Positions 61,401 to 64,000 of a DNA stretch of 64,000 bases are shown here, piece after piece. Under the pieces are notes generated by a model. The model did not search any database and was not told where the DNA came from. It was given only the letters and a program-made list of their open reading frames with translations. Each line of letters opens with the position of its first letter. Within the stretch, counting starts at the first letter, position 1. Source of the DNA: Loripinus fragilis. Its lineage: Eukaryota; Mollusca; Bivalvia; Lucinida; Lucinidae. Location: contig OZ026516.1 in NCBI GenBank assembly GCA_964019695.1, positions 99,572,368 through 99,636,367 on the forward strand, read 5' to 3'. The position numbers and the translations under genes were made by a program.

Positions 61401-62711
61401 AAATGAACACATTTTTGACAAGTAAAAGAGTAGTTCTTGTGTTTAGAAGTAAACTGGATATAAATGAAAAAGTACATTGATTTTAAAAAGTGTGATAATT
61501 ATTCAAGTTTTGAAATCAATAGGTGATAAAGCCAGTAATCCTTGTTTGTGGATATAATTTCTTAGAGGGGATTTAAAAAAGGAAACCTGAACAGATCTTA
61601 AAATGCTAAGGTATAATTTGATGCTAAGTATGCAAAATGGTTGGTATCATAAGATAAAAGGTAAAATGTTATTTTATTTTACTTGTTATGTCACTAAGTC
61701 ATGTCAAAATATTCACTGAGCCAGCTCCCCTTGGAAGCCCCTTAACTTTAAAGAAAAACATTAACCGCCCTTTCTAGGAGCAGTGAGCTTCACGTAATAT
61801 TATGTAGGATTCAGAAAATGTTTATGAAATTTATTGTATCTGTAACCATGTTTTTATAACTTAGAAATCGAAATTGGTTTCTGTTGTTGAAGTCACTAAC
61901 AAGTGCATGGTAGTTTTGCTTGTGGACCAAATGGTGTTATACTTCAATAGGCCAGGGGAAAATTAATTAATTACTTATGGTATATCAGCATTCTTTTTTG
62001 TGTTATATTTGCGCAAAATACGCATACGAATCTTTTAATTTGGAACCTTATAACAGTAATTGACAACTCAATACCAATCGACGGAAAAGCTGAATGTACC
62101 TTCATAAAGATATCAATATCCAATCAAATTTAAATGAAGTAGCGTCACATCATGTAACGTAAGTCAAGGTTGTTACTTGGTTGTAGCATCATTGCAGTCA
62201 ACTGATTTTGTATAAGTGTTTCGATAACGACACAGCAAATATAAATATTAGCAAAAGACACTGATCAGACTGGACATGGACATAGTCTAATCAGCAAGAT
62301 TGTTATACACCTGCCTAGCTAAACAAATAGCTATATTTTGAAGATGGTAGAAATTAGGATGTTTCTAGCAAAACTACGTTTTTGTGAAAGATATCAAAAT
62401 TAAATTATGCTTTCACTGTCTTTTTCAATAACACAAATAGGTTTGAAAGTACGTTAAAATTGTAAGCGTTACAAGTTATTAGCAAAATCTCAAGTGATAA
62501 TACATCATGACTATAAGAACGTTTGCTGATAATATTAAACACACTTCTTTATCTTCTTGTCACGAAGGGAGACGATGCCTTTTACAATCATTTCATTTTA
62601 TCAGAATAGTTGTCGTCCATAATATCTCTTATATCAATAGTCCCATTACCTTCCTCCTAAAATTGTTCCATGTACGAGCCTGACACATTCTGGATTTGAT
62701 ATATTAAACGT
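42540..62711 (-). CDS. Adhesion G-protein-coupled receptor, 3' half of gene (12 exons, 5' partial)
   Basis: Spliced minus-strand coding sequence: 62650-62711, 59728-59851, 58120-58229, 56699-56798, 55145-55313, 53742-53808, 52005-52065, 50718-50803, 48682-48808, 47924-47965, 44994-45107, 42540-42689. Every junction is GT/AG, phases agree throughout, and the exons sum to 1212 nt (403 residues plus stop). In order the product has a GPS region (C...W.W...GC...CAC), TM1 (SYIGCCSSSVLCLA), TM2 (KNLAISVVLGQLVFMIGI), TM3 (CQIFAVSLHYFFLANFSW), TM4 (GWVFPAVLVG), ECL2 Cys (CWIS), TM5, TM6 (ALWTQIILITAVW), TM7 (FKYLFGLFNFLQGAFFLVFY), then LLNEEIRDIF and a charged tail. These are hallmark adhesion-GPCR (class B2) motifs, so it should be a plasma-membrane receptor signalling through G proteins. 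The family is secure; the subfamily is not (CELSR/latrophilin-like flavour). The ectodomain, start codon and promoter lie beyond base 64000. I did not find the next upstream exon. Confidence 0.93.
43400..43590. mobile_element. Two degraded palindromic elements (agaaccgtctca family)
   Basis: tgtgttgtgggtgctcaaaa...ccaaaacatatgtttg and tgtgttgtgggtactcagag...aaggcatatgtttg lie side by side. Both hairpins are eroded compared with 53370-53545. Confidence 0.75.
43985..44280 (+). mobile_element. Intronic element (aaaccgctagtggttta family), copy 1
   Basis: Shares ataaaccgctagtggttta, gagataaaacgctc...gcatttatctcttttcc and atgtaagatcctctat with 44685-44985. Inverted relatives occur at 56380-56560 and 57400-57620. 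Confidence 0.8.
44685..44985 (+). mobile_element. Intronic element (aaaccgctagtggttta family), copy 2
   Basis: Direct copy of 43985-44280 about 700 bases away. Its right end stops just before the donor of the 44994-45107 exon. Confidence 0.8.
44994..45107 (-). CDS. aGPCR exon: juxtamembrane tail
   Basis: Acceptor tttatag (the AG comes from ctat on the plus strand) and donor gtaaga. It encodes IRDIFKNKKKKKTLLSHGYD followed by DNDDRSVDSQYSTHLVEK. The stretch after NEE would form the amphipathic helix 8 and a lysine cluster at the inner membrane face. Confidence 0.9.
45440..45795 (-). mobile_element. Repeat family A-related fragment, inverted, in intron
   Basis: gatacaatcaagtaccacac...ctgacccaggatacc and gcaaccagctctcacttcct are reverse complements of family A segments. 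Confidence 0.75.
46210..47265 (-). mobile_element. ~1.05-kb element carrying a tRNA-like module, inverted copy 2
   Basis: Reverse-complement match to 34680-35745 along its length (ctttgcatacagtttgtttt at the left, acccagacaactttccccg at the right). It lies in a receptor intron, in the same orientation as the gene. Confidence 0.88.
46868..46945 (-). other. tRNA-like module (pseudo-tRNA) within element copy 2
   Basis: On the minus strand: A box tggcctagtgg, a plausible anticodon stem ctggc/gccag, and B box ggatcgattcc. It is better preserved than copy 1, but the acceptor stem still does not pair. Confidence 0.72.
47634..47755. mobile_element. Small inverted-repeat element in intron
   Basis: Arms gtgtgagggtgggagagaaa and tttctatcccgacctcacac bracket ~75 bases. 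The right arm ends about 170 bases before the micro-exon at 47924. Confidence 0.7.
47924..47965 (-). CDS. aGPCR micro-exon: end of TM7 (14 codons)
   Basis: A 42-base exon with acceptor tttcag and donor gttggt, encoding GAFFLVFYLLLNEE. It continues FNFLQ of the preceding exon as the family's LQG.F.F.FY.L.NEE motif. Gene finders often miss exons this short. Confidence 0.93.
48682..48808 (-). CDS. aGPCR exon: TM6 and most of TM7
   Basis: Acceptor gtttcag and donor gtgaga. It encodes LLMKALWTQIILITAVWSFA, then FWSLKMSDKIFKYLFGLFNF and LQ. TM6 and the F.YLF...N.LQ motif of TM7 match adhesion GPCRs. It joins the previous exon in phase 2 and the next in phase 0. Confidence 0.95.
48809..50717. other. 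Intron between TM6/7 and TM5-ICL3 exons
   Basis: AT-rich, with no coding exon fitting the phase. An exon-like stretch at 49099-49189 was tested and rejected because it would break the frame. Confidence 0.6.
50718..50803 (-). CDS. aGPCR exon: end of TM5 and ICL3
   Basis: Acceptor attgcag and donor gtaagt, entering in phase 0 and leaving in phase 2. It encodes ITIMVLIFTAKEHNENSYTK and SEKSNKFI. It completes TM5 and supplies a short polar third intracellular loop. The family motif here is weak, so the call rests on splice sites, phase and hydropathy. Confidence 0.82.
50804..52004. other. Intron between the two TM5 exons
   Basis: No coding exon. Two related segments near 51440-51530 and 51575-51660 (cttgatgct.c.tgcatgta..) look like a degraded local duplication, which explains the 119-codon plus-strand frame at 51209-51568. 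Confidence 0.55.
52005..52065 (-). CDS. aGPCR exon: ECL2 cysteine and first half of TM5
   Basis: Acceptor gcttcag and donor gtcagt. It encodes CWISWENLWLFVGPAVGIIA. CWIS carries the conserved ECL2 Cys, and W.F.GP marks the start of TM5 in adhesion receptors. Confidence 0.92.
52080..52272. mobile_element. MITE with ttttcgcgag termini, diverged copy 2
   Basis: Collinear with 32568-32767: acatcagtaaacggcagagt, tgatttcaccattttgc and the right end ctttctgaattaacagtaat. Confidence 0.8.
52497..52872 (+). repeat. Tandem duplication, two ~187-bp copies, in intron
   Basis: ctagatctagttaatgcaaa...aacaatatggctgattac occurs from 52503 and again from 52688. Both run on to ttaacccacat..c. Confidence 0.93.
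53370..53545. mobile_element. Palindromic element (agaaccgtctca family), intronic copy 2
   Basis: Stem tgggtactcaaaagaaccgt / atggttcttttgagcaccca with a very short loop and acatatgtt on both sides. It ends just before the CATA microsatellite. Confidence 0.92.
53557..53714. repeat. (CATA)n tetranucleotide repeat
   Basis: Around 38 units, with one tata interruption near 53586. It starts ~27 bases downstream of the TM4 exon's donor on the gene strand. The YIHT and VCMY frames across it are products of the repeat. Confidence 0.98.
53742..53808 (-). CDS. aGPCR exon: TM4 and first part of ECL2
   Basis: Acceptor gttgcag and donor gtaagt. It encodes FPAVLVGAFVGSQGEGYYAK plus split codons at each end. 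The family usually has PA...G...GY at this point. A long CATA microsatellite starts about 27 bases past the donor, inside the intron. Confidence 0.9.
53865..54040. mobile_element. MITE fragment, outer arms of the 21545-21745 family
   Basis: cccttaaagcgccaatcaca at the left and aattgtcgtctgctgcaaat at the right match the outer parts of 21545-21745. The palindromic centre is replaced. Confidence 0.6.
54930..55112. mobile_element. Palindromic element (agaaccgtctca family), intronic copy 3
   Basis: Stem centred on cgcctcaatgagacgg with ttaaaagaacc/ggttctttta arms. Its end lies ~32 bases from the TM3 exon's donor. Confidence 0.92.
55145..55313 (-). CDS. aGPCR exon: TM3, ICL2 and start of TM4
   Basis: Acceptor gtttcag and donor gtaagt. 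It encodes AMCQIFAVSLHYFFLANFSW, then LMNEAFNLYIVITY, and closes with RYYILGW. The Cys should pair with the ECL2 Cys. LHYFFLA.FSW is the most diagnostic adhesion-GPCR motif in the window. Confidence 0.95.
55732..55910 (+). CDS. Exon-like open frame on the strand opposite the aGPCR (unknown product)
   Basis: A 179-base frame open from end to end, bounded by a strong acceptor (tgtcttttcag) and a consensus donor (gtaagtg). It lies in the intron between the TM2 and TM3 exons, antisense to the receptor. It reads SPDGPLNHVNSICLLLSLVH... and ...EQTLFPLLTRIFM, which looks like an ordinary soluble helical protein. I do not recognise the family, and I found no second exon for it. It could be one exon of a nested gene, a captured gene fragment, or chance. 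Confidence 0.3.
56380..56560 (-). mobile_element. Intronic element (aaaccgctagtggttta family), inverted copy
   Basis: ttaaacaagttgaggaaaag and ctgtaaaccactagtgcttt are inverted relative to 43985-44280. Confidence 0.65.
56699..56798 (-). CDS. aGPCR exon: ICL1 and TM2
   Basis: Acceptor ttgtag and donor gtaagt, entering in phase 2 and leaving in phase 0. It encodes TSSSTAALHKNLAISVVLGQ and then LVFMIGIERYDSI. The N-L-A...LVF.IGI pattern is the usual TM2 signature of adhesion GPCRs. Confidence 0.92.
56940..57085. mobile_element. Small terminal-inverted-repeat element in intron
   Basis: Ends agtaagttgatctggcatac and gtatggcagatcaagttact are near-perfect inverted repeats. The inside has gtcatacc...ggtatgac. 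Confidence 0.82.
57400..57620 (-). mobile_element. Intronic element (aaaccgctagtggttta family), diverged copy
   Basis: gcgacaagtttaatgaattc...atttatcacatgacatt and ctgtaaaccaccagatgcga match parts of the family. Confidence 0.55.
58120..58229 (-). CDS. aGPCR exon: TM1
   Basis: The donor gtaaac is clear. The acceptor is ttgtag before TGG, the only nearby AG that keeps the reading frame. It encodes WNKGEVRQILMNF followed by the hydrophobic TM1 segment ASYIGCCSSSVLCLATCLL. The S-Y-I-G-C start of TM1 is typical of adhesion receptors. Confidence 0.87.
58439..58484. repeat. (CT)n dinucleotide repeat, ~22 units
   Basis: Uninterrupted ct units in the intron between the GPS and TM1 exons. The plus-strand 101-codon frame ending in SLSLSL includes it. 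Confidence 0.97.
58761..58958 (+). mobile_element. tRNA-derived SINE, intronic copy
   Basis: A box gtggcttaggtagagtgttt, B box gggttcaaacctc, body gggcaagacactttatcc, and an aaacaaacaaac tail. Same family as 39236-39445. Confidence 0.9.
59728..59851 (-). CDS. aGPCR exon: GPS core and tethered-agonist segment
   Basis: Acceptor ttttag and donor gtaagt. It encodes ITRWKWTHEGCELL, then CACSVSGIFAITTDMYNVN. The pattern Trp...Gly-Cys...Cys-x-Cys...Phe-Ala is the GPS signature. The usual C-x-C-x-H-L-T/S cleavage triad is replaced by V-S-G, while the following I-F-A-I resembles the start of the tethered agonist. Confidence 0.92.
60058..60425 (-). mobile_element. ~370-bp element, inverted partner of 30736-31107, intronic
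   Basis: Reverse complement of 30736-31107 along its length (ccaggcaagactttgagaag, gataggaaacgtttaatagg). Confidence 0.85.
60430..62649. other. Intron between the two GPS exons (right part)
   Basis: Mostly AT-rich. A ~130-base direct duplication lies at about 60950-61155 (tccctgattagactgca, agctgatcacaa in both). No further exon found. Confidence 0.55.
62650..62711 (-). CDS. aGPCR exon: start of GPS region
   Basis: Acceptor tttcag on the right and donor gtaatg on the left. It encodes TFNISNPECVRLVHGTILGG plus two bases of a split Arg codon. The Cys after SNPE matches the first conserved Cys of the GPS. It enters in phase 0 and leaves in phase 2, which fits the next exon exactly. This is the most upstream exon I could support. 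Confidence 0.85.
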
Positions 62712-63850
62712 CTGAAACATAAGCAAAGAATATTCTTAACTATTTCTCAGTGCTCATTTAAAGGCACGCAATACAAAATATCTCCTCTCTCAGAAAAGAA
62801 AATTAATTGGTTTGTAAGAAATGGGTAACGAGATATAGAGTTGGTGCCAATAGTGGCATATCCTTTGTAAAGCTAATACTATAGAAGAGCGCAGTGGCTC
62901 AGTAGTAGGGTGTGCAATTTGAGATCAAGAGGTCACTGTTTTGAGTCTCTGTAGAGACACTGTGCTGTGTCCTTGGGCAAGACACTTTATTCTGCTTAGT
63001 ACTAATACACCCCATGACGTGTCCAAAAATTTTGACTGAAACGTAAAACATCAAATGAATAAACAATTTTAAGCTAAATATATGATGATTGAAAGAAGAA
63101 ACGGTGGATCATGTGTCACTTTTAAAAAAACACTTAATTCAATAGTGCCCAATTACTGGTACATATTATGTGTGTGTCTATTAAAGTAAAAATTGGATGA
63201 CTAGCCTACAAGAGTGAACCAAACAATGTGTTTAGAAAAAAGCCTTACACTGATTTTGGTCATTTAAAGTTTCATTTTGATGTTGCATTTCAAAACTACA
63301 AACGTCTCTAACAGCTGCTGTATTGTAGATTCAATCGTTTGGAAACCATCACAAAATAATCTGCATATATGGGGAAATAACAGTATTTGTTCATTAAAAA
63401 GCTGTAATACCAATAGTTTTGTTCATGTCTAATAATAGAACACAATATCTGTTTAGCAGCCCCCACCTCCTATAGACCAAGCTTGAAGGTGTATTTCCAA
63501 GCGAAATGTTCAAAATATGAAATCCTTTCAATTTTGCACATATGTCATATTTTTACAGGTCTAACAAATGTAACAGCAAAACAAAGAGACAGCGCATGCA
63601 TTTTAATAAGTTCATGTCACTTCATTCTATTGGAAGAATGCATCTTGATTTTCTTTGCATAATTGTATAGTTCTGCACTAAAAACATACCCAATACCTAT
63701 GGTTTGACAATTTTGATCATTTTATTTTTAGTGTAGACAATAGCAAATGGAGCCTTTTTTCTACCTTACATTCCAGCCTTACTGAAGAGGACAGGTCGCC
63801 ATATTGGCATCAACATTCAATTAGTATACCTGCTTTTTGTATCAATAAAT
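62712..63850. other. DNA upstream of the first supported receptor exon
   Basis: Presumed intron. It holds the SINE at 62885-63064. A short open minus-strand stretch near 63285-63350 could be an exon, but its donor is poor and I do not call it. Confidence 0.45.
62885..63064 (+). mobile_element. tRNA-derived SINE, intronic copy
   Basis: A box cagtggctcagtagtagggt, body ccttgggcaagacactttat, and the tail region gactgaaacgtaaaacatca. More diverged than the other two copies. Confidence 0.85.
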
Positions 63851-63853
63851 ATA

Positions 63854-64000
63854 TGAGCTGCAACATGGGATTTCCATCAATGTGGCATTTTGACAAGTGT
63901 AAACTCAAGCGTGTCTGTGCAGCCTCCTTTAAACTTAGAAACTCCAAATGATGTGCAGTCAGTAGCTTAACACTTGTAAAATATTCAAGTGACTAGCAAA
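63854..64000 (-). mobile_element. MITE, gagccgcgacatgagattt family, copy 3, cut by window end
   Basis: gagctgcaacatgggatttc then agaaactccaaatgatgtgc match the reverse complement of 27435-27673. The other end lies outside the window. Confidence 0.85.

Noticed and set aside
63285..63350. Upstream receptor exon reading DGFQTIESTIQQLLETF
   Set aside because: The frame is open, but the donor (gtagtt) is weak and no GAIN-domain motif is recognisable.
1..64000. CRISPR array, operon, or prokaryotic or viral gene cluster
   Set aside because: No regularly spaced identical repeats with unique spacers and no runs of long adjacent ORFs. Splice-bounded exons and SINE/LINE content show animal DNA.

Overview
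This is eukaryotic, intron-rich, AT-rich animal DNA, most likely from a bivalve mollusc. The evidence for a bivalve is the dense mix of short inverted-repeat elements, tRNA-headed SINEs and decayed LINEs, together with an alternating ~161/177-bp satellite built into a 1.66-kb higher-order unit. The host call rests on my memory of bivalve repeat families, not on a search. Almost all listed short ORFs are chance frames in repeats or introns.

Layout. 1-9.4 kb: repeat-rich intergenic DNA with two LINE reverse-transcriptase relics, a CTG/GTT triplet tract and a 4-copy ~140-bp tandem. 9.4-15.0 kb: a tandem satellite with three ~1.66-kb higher-order units. 15-42 kb: no recognisable host gene. It holds a decayed LINE (17.1-18.9 kb), another LINE 3' end (35.9-36.2 kb), a Tc1/mariner-type non-autonomous element with perfect terminal inverted repeats (36.7-37.7 kb), many MITE-like elements, SINEs and nested insertions, and one repeat-poor block (29.4-30.0 kb) that could be conserved regulatory DNA.

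42.5-62.7 kb, minus strand: the 3' half of a multi-exon adhesion G-protein-coupled receptor gene. I rebuilt twelve exons, all with GT/AG boundaries and compatible phases. They encode 403 residues: the GPS region, seven transmembrane segments and a cytoplasmic tail ending in a class I PDZ-ligand-like T-S-V. The N-terminal ectodomain, start codon and promoter lie beyond the right edge. The GPS keeps its cysteines and tryptophan but lacks the His-Leu-Ser/Thr cleavage triad, so the receptor is predicted not to self-cleave. Its introns contain microsatellites, palindromic elements and one well-formed exon-like frame on the opposite strand.

The window therefore contains one real gene (partial) embedded in transposon-derived DNA. 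I saw no multi-gene system. The points most worth a second look are the degenerate GPS, the higher-order satellite, the inverted pair of ~1.05-kb elements carrying a tRNA-like module, the palindromic intronic elements and the plus-strand exon-like frame at 55.7-55.9 kb.
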